From: Rhizobiaceae bacterium
Lineage (GTDB): Bacteria > Pseudomonadota > Alphaproteobacteria > Rhizobiales > Rhizobiaceae
Length of the DNA stretch: 30,893 bases
Direction of reading: 5' to 3'
Assembly: GCA_021648425.1 (NCBI GenBank)
Contig: JAKISV010000006.1
Coordinates: forward strand, 1 to 30,893
Part shown: piece after piece, positions 15,653 to 23,070 of the stretch
Position numbering within the stretch: the first letter of the stretch is position 1
How the letters are laid out: each line of letters begins with the position of its first letter
Notes under the pieces: generated by a model
The model's database searches: none
Told to the model about the DNA's origin: nothing
Seen by the model: the letters and a program-made list of their open reading frames with translations, nothing else
Made by a program: the position numbers and the translations under genes

Positions 15653-16201
15653 TCAGAAAAGTTGTTGCATCTCTTTGTGAGATTTAAGTATTGCTATAGG
15701 CAAGTCTGGACTAATTTCATCAAACTTTTGTTCAAATATCGGCGCTGACTTTTTTTCAAAATTCCAGATATATGATAAAAAGCCTCTATCCGGCAGGCGT
15801 TCCTCACACCCATCTGTCATTCCAAAACGTACAGTCCCAAAGTTGTCGCGCACACGCTTAGCAAGTCCGATAAAGGCAACATGGCGCGGAACACGAACCC
15901 ACAAAACCAAGTCGGCTCGCTTGAGACGCAGGTCGAATGTTGAAGGGCCACTCCCATCCATAATCCAACGATTACCTTTGACAAGATCGCGAATGATTTC
16001 CCGTTGTTCTTCTCGATCGCGCTCTGTCCAGTTAGCTAACCACCTTACGTCCCGATCAATGGACTGATATTCTAAGTCAAAGTGCTTCGCTATCTTGCAC
16101 GATAATGTAGTTTTCCCGCCGCCCGAGCAACCAACCACAAGAACTCTATTTGCGGATTTCAACTTCTCTGCTGTGTGTTTTAGAGAGATATAGTTCGGCA
16201 T
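15653..16201 (-). CDS. P-loop NTPase, adenylate kinase/topology-modulation-like
   Basis: A 182-residue cytoplasmic P-loop protein with Walker A GCSGGGKT at 24-31 and a second-strand motif (LVLWVRVPRH, about 98-107) typical of nucleoside-kinase-like folds. RWIMDGSGPSTFDLRLKRAD resembles the 'AAA family ATPase / topology modulation protein' group related to FlaR, whose substrates are not established. I do not assign a reaction. The SD site GAGG is strong. It lies between the tRNA-Ser and the metal-binding gene, opposite in strand to the next genes, with no obvious partner. It may be laterally acquired, since similar proteins are scattered among bacteria. Confidence 0.8.
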   Translation of the reverse strand: MPNYISLKHTAEKLKSANRVLVVGCSGGGKTTLSCKIAKHFDLEYQSIDRDVRWLANWTERDREEQREIIRDLVKGNRWIMDGSGPSTFDLRLKRADLVLWVRVPRHVAFIGLAKRVRDNFGTVRFGMTDGCEERLPDRGFLSYIWNFEKKSAPIFEQKFDEISPDLPIAILKSHKEMQQLF

Positions 16202-16313
16202 CTATCCCTCAGCAGGTTTGTTCCCTTATAGGCATCAGCATATATTATATAGTAGACGTTCGCCACAAAGTTAAACAGAGGTAGTTGGGCTCAAACCGGC
16301 AGTTCACTACATC

Positions 16314-16342
16314 TTGAAAAAACGATTACAAATGGCCATATC
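16314..16342 (+). promoter_or_regulatory. Possible promoter for the HMA-domain gene
   Basis: TTGAAA (16314-16319) and CATATC (16337-16342) are 17 bases apart, about 90 bases before the small metal-binding gene. The -10 is a poor match. The rest of the 231-base gap (16202-16432) holds nothing else I recognise except the AGGAG ribosome site at its end. Confidence 0.25.
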
Positions 16343-16432
16343 CATCTAACATCCCCACCCTTGACACCGCACCATGATACAGCTTCTATCCCTCCAACTT
16401 CCCAAATCCACTTCACCCCCTAGGAGAACCCC

Positions 16433-16645
16433 ATGAACACCCTCAACCTCAAAATCGACGGCATGCATTGTGGTGGGTGCGCCGAACGCTTGCATTCACT
16501 GCTCGTGAAAGAAGATGGCGTTGAGGAGGCAACTCTTTCAGCGGATGAAAACAGTGGGAAGGTTGTCTTTGGGCCCTCCGCTACCAGCGAAGAAAATATT
16601 ATCGGAATTATCGAACGTGCCGGATTTACTGCCCAAAGGGCGTAA
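16433..16645 (+). CDS. Small heavy-metal-associated (HMA) domain protein
   Basis: Seventy residues forming a single HMA domain, the ferredoxin-like fold used by copper chaperones of the CopZ/Atx1 type. The metal-binding motif is MHCGGC at 11-16, with the usual KIDGM before it and IIGIIERAGFTAQ at the C-terminus. It has AGGAG seven bases before the ATG and no signal peptide, so it is cytosolic. The usual partner, a copper P-type ATPase or CueR regulator, is not adjacent. It stands alone 99 bases ahead of the TRAP genes. Copper delivery is a family inference; the metal cannot be read from the sequence. Confidence 0.9.
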   Translation: MNTLNLKIDGMHCGGCAERLHSLLVKEDGVEEATLSADENSGKVVFGPSATSEENIIGIIERAGFTAQRA

Positions 16646-16744
16646 ACAGGAATCGATCTAACTTCGCGGGGAATATCGCCTGGGCACTGGACATGGGTCC
16701 CGGTTATGTGTTTGTTGGGAAAACTTTAACAAGGGAGAATAAAT

Positions 16745-17743
16745 ATGAAAAAATTAGCTGCACTGGCTGCAGGCGTGGTATTTGCGTTTTCGGCAAATTT
16801 TGCCCAGGCCCAATCTAAAGATTACATCTTGAATACCGCGTCTACGGGCGGGACTTATCATCCGGTGGGAACCGCTATTTCCACACTGACAAAAATCAAA
16901 CTTCTGCCCAAGAAAAAATTTAGCCTGACCGCTGTCAATTCCGCTGGTTCCGGCGCAAATGTGCAGGCACTTGCTTCTGGAACTGCTGATTTCGCAATTC
17001 TTCAGGGCCTGTTTGGCTCTTATGCCGCTACTGGCACAGGGCCTGTATCCGAGCCACAAAAAAACCTTCGCTCAATCACCATGCTTTGGCAGAATGTCGA
17101 GCAGTTTGTGCTTTCAAATGACAAGGTAAAATCAGGAACAGTTGATGACCTCAAAGGGGTAACCGGCATGTCCATGGCAATGGGCAAACAAAACTCCGGC
17201 ACCATTGGTTCCAATACAGTTCTTCTTTCGGGCCTCGGAATTGATATCAATAAAGATTATACACTTGTTCATGCAGGTTATGGCCCCTCCGCCGACGCAC
17301 TGGCCAATGGCCAGGCTGTGGGTGCAGGCATGCCTTCAGGTCCACCAACCGGTGCAGTTACCAAACTGATGGCTGCAAACAGTGACAAGTTTACAATTTT
17401 GAACGTTACTGCCGACCAGGCAAAAGCGATGGATGGTGGCCGCAATCTCTGGGTGCCTTACACAATTGCTGCGGGCACATACCCCGGTCAGGACAAAGAC
17501 GTCAGCACCATTGCCCAGCCAAACTTTCTGGCAGTGAACGCAAATGTCGATGAAGAGCATGTCTACCTGGTGACCAAAACCATGTATGAAAACCTTGGTT
17601 TTCTGACAGCTATTCACCCGGCAACAAAAGCCATGGCAGCTGAAAAAGCTATGGCTGGCCTACCTGTGCCTCTGCATCCTGGCGCTGCACGTTACTACAA
17701 GGAAATCGGCCTTGATGTGCCAGAAAGCCTGATGGCTAAATAA
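16745..17743 (+). CDS. TRAP transporter TAXI-family solute-binding protein
   Basis: Periplasmic substrate-binding subunit of a TRAP uptake system, 332 residues. A Sec signal peptide ends at AQA (20-22). The mature N-terminus carries the TAXI signature YILNTASTGGTYHPVG, then SAGSGANVQALASGTADFAILQG, and a conserved NSGTIGSNTVLL. TAXI proteins bind organic acids such as glutamate or 2-oxoglutarate in the few cases studied; the ligand here is unknown. AAGGGAG precedes the ATG. The partner permease follows after a perfect palindromic terminator, which should favour an excess of this soluble subunit. Confidence 0.95.
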   Translation: MKKLAALAAGVVFAFSANFAQAQSKDYILNTASTGGTYHPVGTAISTLTKIKLLPKKKFSLTAVNSAGSGANVQALASGTADFAILQGLFGSYAATGTGPVSEPQKNLRSITMLWQNVEQFVLSNDKVKSGTVDDLKGVTGMSMAMGKQNSGTIGSNTVLLSGLGIDINKDYTLVHAGYGPSADALANGQAVGAGMPSGPPTGAVTKLMAANSDKFTILNVTADQAKAMDGGRNLWVPYTIAAGTYPGQDKDVSTIAQPNFLAVNANVDEEHVYLVTKTMYENLGFLTAIHPATKAMAAEKAMAGLPVPLHPGAARYYKEIGLDVPESLMAK

Positions 17744-17765
17744 GCATTGGCTATTTGAGAAACCA

Positions 17766-17799
17766 AAAGCGGGAGAAAATTTTCTCCCGCTTTATTTTT
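17766..17799 (+). terminator. Intrinsic terminator/attenuator between the TRAP genes
   Basis: A perfect 28-bp inverted repeat at 17766-17793, with arms AAAGCGGGAGAAAA and its exact complement, is followed by ATTTTT. In RNA the central A/T bases would form the loop. It starts 22 bases after the binding-protein stop and ends 28 bases before the permease ATG. It probably terminates most transcripts after the binding-protein gene and lets some read through. Confidence 0.85.
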
Positions 17800-17821
17800 G
17801 CTTCCATAAAAGGCCGCTGCG

Positions 17822-20041
17822 ATGGGCGAAACTCCTGAAACGGGTACGCAGAATTCTGATCTGAATGCGAATTCCGGCAATTCCACCGGGCGTAACAACT
17901 GGCTTTCGCTCGAAAATGTCGGCACCAACCTGCTGCGAAAACTAATCATTGCTTTTGCCGCATCCTTTAGTGTCTGGCACATTTTAACCAACATATATTT
18001 TGTCGAACCCGGATTGTGGCAGAACGCCATTCACTTTGCCGGGTTTGCATTTCTTGCAAGTGTAACCATCAGCCCGTTTGGTAAAAATGCCGATAAAAAA
18101 TGGGCCTTGATTTTTGATATCATCTACGGCCTTGCCATTGCCGCCGCTGCCCTTTGGGTGGCCGGAGCCGAAAATGGGATTTATGAACGCTCCCTGGCGG
18201 TAACCGGATTGCCCTGGCAGTTCACATATGTCGATTGGGCCGCCGGACTTTTGCTGATATTTGCCGCATTGGATCTTTCCAGGCGTGTATCAGGCTGGGT
18301 AATCCCCATACTGATAATCCTGTCATTGTCATATATACTGTTTCTGGGCACCTACCTGCCGGGCGTATTTCGCGCTGCCAGCCTGCCAATTGACGATGTG
18401 CTTTTTCGAACACTCTATAACGATGAAGGCATGTTTGGCATTCTGGCCAGCATCTCTTCCACCAACATTACATTGTTCATGATTTTTGGCGGCTTTCTGG
18501 TGGCTTCCGGCGCCAGCGAATTTGTCATCGAAATATCAAAAGTTGTCGCTGGCCGCATTCGCGGAGGTGCTGCTTTTGTAGCGGTTATATCTTCTGCCCT
18601 GACCGGCACAATCAGCGGTTCAGCAATTGCCAACACAGCCTCAACCGGCGTTATCACCATCCCCCTGATGAAATCAAACGGCTTTCGCCCCAAATTCGCT
18701 GCAGGTGTGGAGGCAGCCGCATCAACCGGCGGGCAACTGATGCCGCCAATCATGGGCGCGGGCGCATTTGTCATGGCAAGTTATACCTCAATTCCCTATT
18801 CCACAATTGTATCAGTTTCCATTGTTCCGGCGTTTTTATATTTTCTGTCCGTAGCGTTTATTGTACGCATTGAAGCGGTTAAATATCAGGTCGGAAATGA
18901 ACTCGCGCTCGATGTAAATTACGGCAAGATGATTTCCGGCGGCCTGAATTTTATCCTGCCACTGACGGTTATGATCTGGCTGCTTATGAGCGGAGTGACG
19001 CCAAGTTATGCCGCCTCCTGGGCCATCGGTGCCTTGATAATCGTCTCCTGGTCAACTTCGCTTGCTGCCCGGCTGATCGGCAATAAATCCTTTGCTCCGG
19101 TGACAATGGGACCAAAGAAGATTACTGAAGCGCTGCTGTTGGGTGCAAAATCCTCAATAATGACCGGCATTTTACTGGTATCGATCGGCATTATGAACAA
19201 TGCCATCGTTACCAGTGGTATTGGCAACGGTTTTTCCCTGATGATTGCCCAATGGTCCCAGGGTTCAATCGTGCTGGCTATTGTGCTGATCGCCCTGGTT
19301 TCACTGGTGCTGGGCATGGGCCTGCCGGTTACCGCCGCTTATATTATTCTGGCAATTCTTACAGCGCCGGCCCTTGCCGGAATTCTTGCTGATACAATCA
19401 TCATAGAACAATTAGTGGTCGGCATCACAGATCCGGTAAAAGTTGCAATGTTCTCGCTTGTCGACAGTCCGCACGTGGCGAAACTGGCGGCGGGAATGGC
19501 GCGTGAAGATGCCATTGCGCTAATGGCCGCCATGCCGTTTGAACTGGCAATATCCATACGTCCCCTGCTGGTTGATCCCGCTATGCAAACAACATTTTTG
19601 TTAACCGCACATCTTATTATTTTCTGGCTAAGTCAGGATAGCAATGTCACGCCGCCCGTATGTCTGGCTGCATTTACTGCAGCGGGTATTGCCGGCTCAA
19701 AACCAATGGCAACAGGTTTCCAGGCCTGGAAAATAGCAAAAGGGCTCTACATTGTACCGCTGATGTTTGCCTATACACCATTGATTTCAGGAGCATGGAA
19801 CGAAGTACTGCAAATAGGATTTTTCGCCCTGTTTGGTATCTACGCCCTCAATGCCCTTATTCAGAACTACGCAGAAGGCCCAATCAATTTCATCACGATC
19901 CCCCTCCTTATTCTAGGTGCGATTGGTGCATTCCTGCCCTTGAACCTGTTAGCAAACATCGGTGGTGCCGGACTGGTAATTATTGTAGTTATAGCCTCTT
20001 CACGTGCTTTAAAAATGGCCGTTGCCGAGCCTGCAAAATGA
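17822..20041 (+). CDS. TRAP transporter fused permease (DctQM), TAXI type
   Basis: A 739-residue inner-membrane protein joining the small (DctQ, 4 TM) and large (DctM) TRAP permease subunits, as usual for TAXI systems. It takes up the solute delivered by the upstream binding protein, typically driven by a sodium gradient. A polar N-terminal 35 residues precede hydrophobic helices along nearly the whole length. Conserved DctM motifs include GTISGSAIANTASTGVITIPLMK, EAAASTGGQLMPPIMGAGAF and LVLGMGLPVTAAYIILA. A further NVTPPVCLAAFTAAGIAGSKPM motif near 620 is the second-half repeat. AAGG precedes the ATG. No break is visible. Confidence 0.96.
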   Translation: MGETPETGTQNSDLNANSGNSTGRNNWLSLENVGTNLLRKLIIAFAASFSVWHILTNIYFVEPGLWQNAIHFAGFAFLASVTISPFGKNADKKWALIFDIIYGLAIAAAALWVAGAENGIYERSLAVTGLPWQFTYVDWAAGLLLIFAALDLSRRVSGWVIPILIILSLSYILFLGTYLPGVFRAASLPIDDVLFRTLYNDEGMFGILASISSTNITLFMIFGGFLVASGASEFVIEISKVVAGRIRGGAAFVAVISSALTGTISGSAIANTASTGVITIPLMKSNGFRPKFAAGVEAAASTGGQLMPPIMGAGAFVMASYTSIPYSTIVSVSIVPAFLYFLSVAFIVRIEAVKYQVGNELALDVNYGKMISGGLNFILPLTVMIWLLMSGVTPSYAASWAIGALIIVSWSTSLAARLIGNKSFAPVTMGPKKITEALLLGAKSSIMTGILLVSIGIMNNAIVTSGIGNGFSLMIAQWSQGSIVLAIVLIALVSLVLGMGLPVTAAYIILAILTAPALAGILADTIIIEQLVVGITDPVKVAMFSLVDSPHVAKLAAGMAREDAIALMAAMPFELAISIRPLLVDPAMQTTFLLTAHLIIFWLSQDSNVTPPVCLAAFTAAGIAGSKPMATGFQAWKIAKGLYIVPLMFAYTPLISGAWNEVLQIGFFALFGIYALNALIQNYAEGPINFITIPLLILGAIGAFLPLNLLANIGGAGLVIIVVIASSRALKMAVAEPAK

Positions 20042-20323
20042 GCTCCCAGGTCATCTGGAACTAAAGTTCAGGTTATAAACTCAGGAATAATCACCTGGCC
20101 TTACCAATTGATGCTAAATGCGCTGCATTGTCAGTCAACCGGGGTTTTTTGTTGGGCATGCACCCTGCTGTTGAAGTCGAGCAATTTGCCGCCATTGCAT
20201 CCCTGTCGACACGAATCGGCCCCGTTTGGCAGGGAATAAAACAGGGTGTCGCCATGAAGCAGACACCACAGCCACATGGAGCCGCCGCAATTTATGACAA
20301 CTTACTAAAAGTTTTAGGTATTT

Positions 20324-20398
20324 TGGAGCGGGCGATGGGATTCGAACCCACGACCCCAACCTTGGCAAGGTTGTGCTCTACCCCTGAGCTACACCCGC
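20324..20398 (-). tRNA. tRNA-Gly (anticodon GCC)
   Basis: Seventy-five bases including encoded CCA, on the minus strand. The acceptor 5' arm GCGGGTG (20392-20398) pairs with CGCCCGC next to TCCA. D-loop TAGCTCAGGGGTAGAGC, anticodon loop TT-GCC-AA with anticodon at 20364-20366, and T-loop GGTTCGAATCC are all present. It reads GGC and GGU glycine codons. The 282 bases between the permease stop and this gene contain no supported gene or clear terminator. Confidence 0.96.
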
Positions 20399-20447
20399 TC
20401 ATTTGACACCGCGCTGGGGTAATTTCGCGGTGGTCTGGTGCGGCGTT

Positions 20448-20476
20448 TATATGGCCTATGGGGGCGGGGAATGCAA
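20448..20476 (-). promoter_or_regulatory. Possible tRNA-Gly promoter and leader hairpin
   Basis: On the minus strand TTGCAT (20471-20476) and CATATA (20448-20453) are 17 bases apart; an overlapping TATAAA would be at 19. Between this and the tRNA, CACCGCG and CGCGGTG (20407-20432) form a seven-base stem ending eight bases before the mature tRNA 5' end. This is consistent with a structured precursor leader. Confidence 0.4.
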
Positions 20477-20535
20477 CAGGAAAATTCCTGAATTTTGATA
20501 GAACCTGGCCGCATGCAAAAACCAGGCAGACGCAC

Positions 20536-20564
20536 TTGCGCACGTTTGATCAACCCAATACAAA
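20536..20564 (+). promoter_or_regulatory. Possible promoter for the ProX-type gene
   Basis: TTGCGC (20536-20541) and TACAAA (20559-20564) are 17 bases apart, ending 26 bases before the next gene's ATG. Position and spacing are right, the hexamers are only fair. It would be divergent from the tRNA-Gly promoter. Confidence 0.3.
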
Positions 20565-20590
20565 TTTCTATTAGTTTATTGGAGAATAAA

Positions 20591-21103
20591 ATGCCCTTCA
20601 CACCTCAGGAACTGTTGCAAATACTGGAGAAGAAAGGATTTGAAACTACAACACTAAAGCATCCCGCGCTTTTCAGTGTTGAGGAATCGCAAAAGCTACG
20701 GGGAAAAATTTCTGGCGGTCATACAAAAAACCTGTTTGTGAAAGATAAAAAGAGCAACTATTTCCTGCTGATTTTGGAGGAATGCGCAAAAATTGATCTC
20801 AATCGCCTGCATCCGATTATTGGCGCAAAAAGCCGGTTATCATTTGGCAGGCCTGAGCAATTGATGGAATATTTGGGAGTGGCACCAGGTTCGGTAACGG
20901 CGTTTAGTGTAATCAATGATAAACACAACAATGTGCGCCTGATAATTGACAAGTCGCTGCTGGTCCATGAAAAGATAAACTGCCACCCATTGACCAACGA
21001 GATGACAACCACCATCTTTCGTGAAGACCTGTTAAAGTTTCTGGAAGATGTCGGCCATAAGCCCGAAATCATTCAAATGTCACAAACAAGTGGCGATAAT
21101 TAG
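20591..21103 (+). CDS. ProX-type prolyl-tRNA editing deacylase (YbaK family)
   Basis: Free-standing trans-editing protein of the YbaK/ProRS-INS family, which hydrolyses alanine (or a similar error) from mischarged tRNA-Pro. The 170 residues show the family core HPALFSVEESQKLRGKISGGHTKNLFVKDKK, with the conserved lysine in KNLFVKD, then RLSFGRPEQLMEYLGVAPGSVTAFSV and a final HPLTNEMTTTI. ATG 20591 has GGAG eight bases upstream; an earlier in-frame start (20495) lacks support and would add 32 unrelated residues. In rhizobia this gene commonly precedes the thioredoxin-TPR gene, as here. The exact amino acid edited is inferred. Confidence 0.92.
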   Translation: MPFTPQELLQILEKKGFETTTLKHPALFSVEESQKLRGKISGGHTKNLFVKDKKSNYFLLILEECAKIDLNRLHPIIGAKSRLSFGRPEQLMEYLGVAPGSVTAFSVINDKHNNVRLIIDKSLLVHEKINCHPLTNEMTTTIFREDLLKFLEDVGHKPEIIQMSQTSGDN

Positions 21104-21177
21104 ATCCGGAACCCTTTTGCCACTGAAGGCAATTGGATAATATAGTATGCACAGTCAGATTAGTATCGGGGCAAAAC

Positions 21178-22176
21178 ATGAGCAATAAAAATAATCCATA
21201 TAATACCACCACCAGTTCTGGTAATTATCAGATGTCTTACCAGTCACAATCTGCACCGCCAGCAGCAGCCGGCACGGATAATTCAAGTACAAACCATCCG
21301 CAAAATGATATGGCAATCAAGGATATTTCAACAGCTGATTTTGCAACAGAGGTTATTGAAGCGTCAAAAACAATTCCGGTAATCATTGATTTCTGGGCAC
21401 CCTGGTGCGAACCTTGTAAACAATTGACACCCACCCTTGAAAAGGTTGCAAATGAATTTTCCGGTCAGGCCCGGCTGGTAAAAATGGATACGGAGCAATA
21501 TCCTGAAATTGCCGGCCAAATGGGTATCCAGTCAATTCCTGCTGTAGTGGCTTTTGTTGATGGCAAGCCGATTGATGCATTTATGGGGGTTAGACCCGAA
21601 AGTGAAATACGCAAATTTTTCGAAAAACACGCCGGCCCTTCCGAAGCCGCTGTTGCTGAAAAGACAATAAACGAAGCACGCCAGCTACTCGCTGATAATG
21701 ACTTTAACGGTGCAATGAGCCAACTGGCTGCTTATCTGCAAACCGATCCACAAAATCCAGAAGCGATGGCACTGCTGGGCATGGTTTATCTGAAAACTGA
21801 AGATATAGAGCAAGCACAAAATATTTTGGAATCAATCAATGAAGATCACCACGGCAAACCAGATGTGGCAGCATTGAAGGCAGAAATCGAATTGGCACTG
21901 CAAGCTGATGATTTGGGTGATGTAGAGCAGTTGATTGCTGCCGTTAAAGCCAACCCGAAGGACTGGCAGGCAAAGTTCGACTTATCGCTTGCTTATAACA
22001 CTGCCGGCAAACGCGAAGAGGCGGCTGAGCTGTTGCTTGAAATAATTACAAAAGACCGCAAATGGGACAACGATGGCGCACGCAAACAGCTGATAAAATA
22101 TTTTGAAGCCTGGGGCGAGGCAGATGAGGCGACAAAATCAGCCCGCCGTAAATTATCAACTGCACTGTTTTCCTGA
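21178..22176 (+). CDS. Thioredoxin-TPR co-chaperone (CnoX/YbbN-like)
   Basis: A 332-residue cytoplasmic protein. Residues 1-45 are a disordered Ser/Asn/Gln-rich leader. A thioredoxin domain spans about 46-155, with active site WCEPC (cysteines 77 and 80) and cis-proline P121 in SIPAVV. The remainder is a helical TPR-like region. E. coli CnoX (YbbN) protects clients from over-oxidation and passes them to GroEL but lacks a full CxxC; here both cysteines are present, as in Caulobacter CnoX, so it may also have redox activity. ATG 21178 is preferred to an in-frame TTG at 21133. The LON-domain gene follows after 22 bases. Confidence 0.92.
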   Translation: MSNKNNPYNTTTSSGNYQMSYQSQSAPPAAAGTDNSSTNHPQNDMAIKDISTADFATEVIEASKTIPVIIDFWAPWCEPCKQLTPTLEKVANEFSGQARLVKMDTEQYPEIAGQMGIQSIPAVVAFVDGKPIDAFMGVRPESEIRKFFEKHAGPSEAAVAEKTINEARQLLADNDFNGAMSQLAAYLQTDPQNPEAMALLGMVYLKTEDIEQAQNILESINEDHHGKPDVAALKAEIELALQADDLGDVEQLIAAVKANPKDWQAKFDLSLAYNTAGKREEAAELLLEIITKDRKWDNDGARKQLIKYFEAWGEADEATKSARRKLSTALFS

Positions 22177-22198
22177 TGCTGGCTAACTGGAGCAACAC

Positions 22199-22867
22199 GT
22201 GAAAGCTGGAAACAAAGACTATAATACCAGATCCGATCTTCCAGATCAGCTGCCGGTATTCCCGCTGGCCGGTGCTATTTTATTGCCCGGTGGCCAGTTG
22301 CCTTTGAATATATTTGAGCGCCAATATCTGCAGATGTTCGAAGATGCGTTGCTTAAAGACCGGTTGATTGCCATGATTCAACCCCATGAAGATCAATCAA
22401 CTCCTCAGATAACGCCCAAACTGTACGAGGTCGGCTGCCTTGGCAGGATAACTGCTTTTCAGGAAACCGGTGATGGGCGTTACTGGATTAATCTCGCCGG
22501 TATCTGCCGGTATAAAATTTCCACAAAATTGAAAACTGACCGGGAATACGACACCCACAAGGTCGAGTATTTCGAAGATGATCTGGCAGATAATTTAACC
22601 AGCGACGGCGTAGATCGCGAAAAACTACTGAAGACTTTTCGCAATTATCTGGAAGCCAATCAAATGGAGGCGGACTGGCAAAGCGTTGAAGAAACCAACA
22701 CCGATCAATTGGTCAATGCCCTTTGCATGATGAGCCCTTATGGGCCGGCAGAAAAACAGGCCCTGCTGGAAGCAGGCGATCTCGCACTGAGGGCTGAAAC
22801 TCTGATTGCAATCACGGAATTTGAGCTGGCCAAAAACAGCGGCGGCTCCGAGAGTATTTTACAATGA
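22199..22867 (+). CDS. LON N-terminal substrate-binding domain protein
   Basis: A 222-residue stand-alone protein with the LON substrate-binding fold and no ATPase or protease domain. PVFPLAGAILLPGGQLPLNIFERQYLQM at about 18-45 is the family signature, with VGCLGRIT and a helical C-terminal bundle (LVNALCMMSPYGPAEKQALLEA) after it. The start is GTG with GGAG seven bases upstream. Its function is unproven; co-occurrence with thioredoxin-TPR and Trm112-like genes across rhizobia suggests protein quality control. Its stop overlaps the next ATG as ATGA. Confidence 0.92.
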   Translation: MKAGNKDYNTRSDLPDQLPVFPLAGAILLPGGQLPLNIFERQYLQMFEDALLKDRLIAMIQPHEDQSTPQITPKLYEVGCLGRITAFQETGDGRYWINLAGICRYKISTKLKTDREYDTHKVEYFEDDLADNLTSDGVDREKLLKTFRNYLEANQMEADWQSVEETNTDQLVNALCMMSPYGPAEKQALLEAGDLALRAETLIAITEFELAKNSGGSESILQ

Positions 22868-23064
22868 GCAATAACCGCAACTCCGAACAAAAAATTGATC
22901 CAAAATTCCTTGAAATGCTGGTCTGTCCGCTTACCCACACAGTATTGGAATACGATCTGGAGAAACAGGAGCTGATTTCAAACGCTGCTAAGCTGGCCTA
23001 CCCGATCCGTGATGGAATTCCTATCATGCTGCCGTCGGAAGCAAGGCCACTGGAAGAAAAATAG
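22864..23064 (+). CDS. Trm112-like zinc-ribbon-type protein (UPF0434)
   Basis: Sixty-six residues of the Trm112/YcaR family: DPKFLEMLVCPLTHTVLEYD at about 12-31 and the highly conserved AYPIRDGIPIMLPSEAR at about 45-61. Eukaryotic and archaeal Trm112 activates methyltransferases; the bacterial role is unknown. Only one cysteine is visible (in MLVCPLT), so a full zinc site is not present. It is translationally coupled to the LON-domain gene (ATGA overlap). Its stop is six bases from that of the convergent UbiH-like gene. Confidence 0.93.
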   Translation: MSNNRNSEQKIDPKFLEMLVCPLTHTVLEYDLEKQELISNAAKLAYPIRDGIPIMLPSEARPLEEK

Positions 23065-23070
23065 CCGCCC

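Noticed and set aside
20042..20323. A terminator at the AACCGGGGTTTTTT stretch after the TRAP permease
   Set aside because: The only possible stem is four pairs with a two-base loop, too small to form.
15449..20398. A classical genomic island at tRNA-Ser
   Set aside because: No integrase, no transposase and no repeat of the tRNA 3' end found by eye up to 20.4 kb; kept only as a less conserved segment.
20128..20543. ORFs on both strands across tRNA-Gly
   Set aside because: They translate the tRNA and its complement (ERAMGFEPTTPTLARLC type), well-known spurious proteins; the remainder shows no family.
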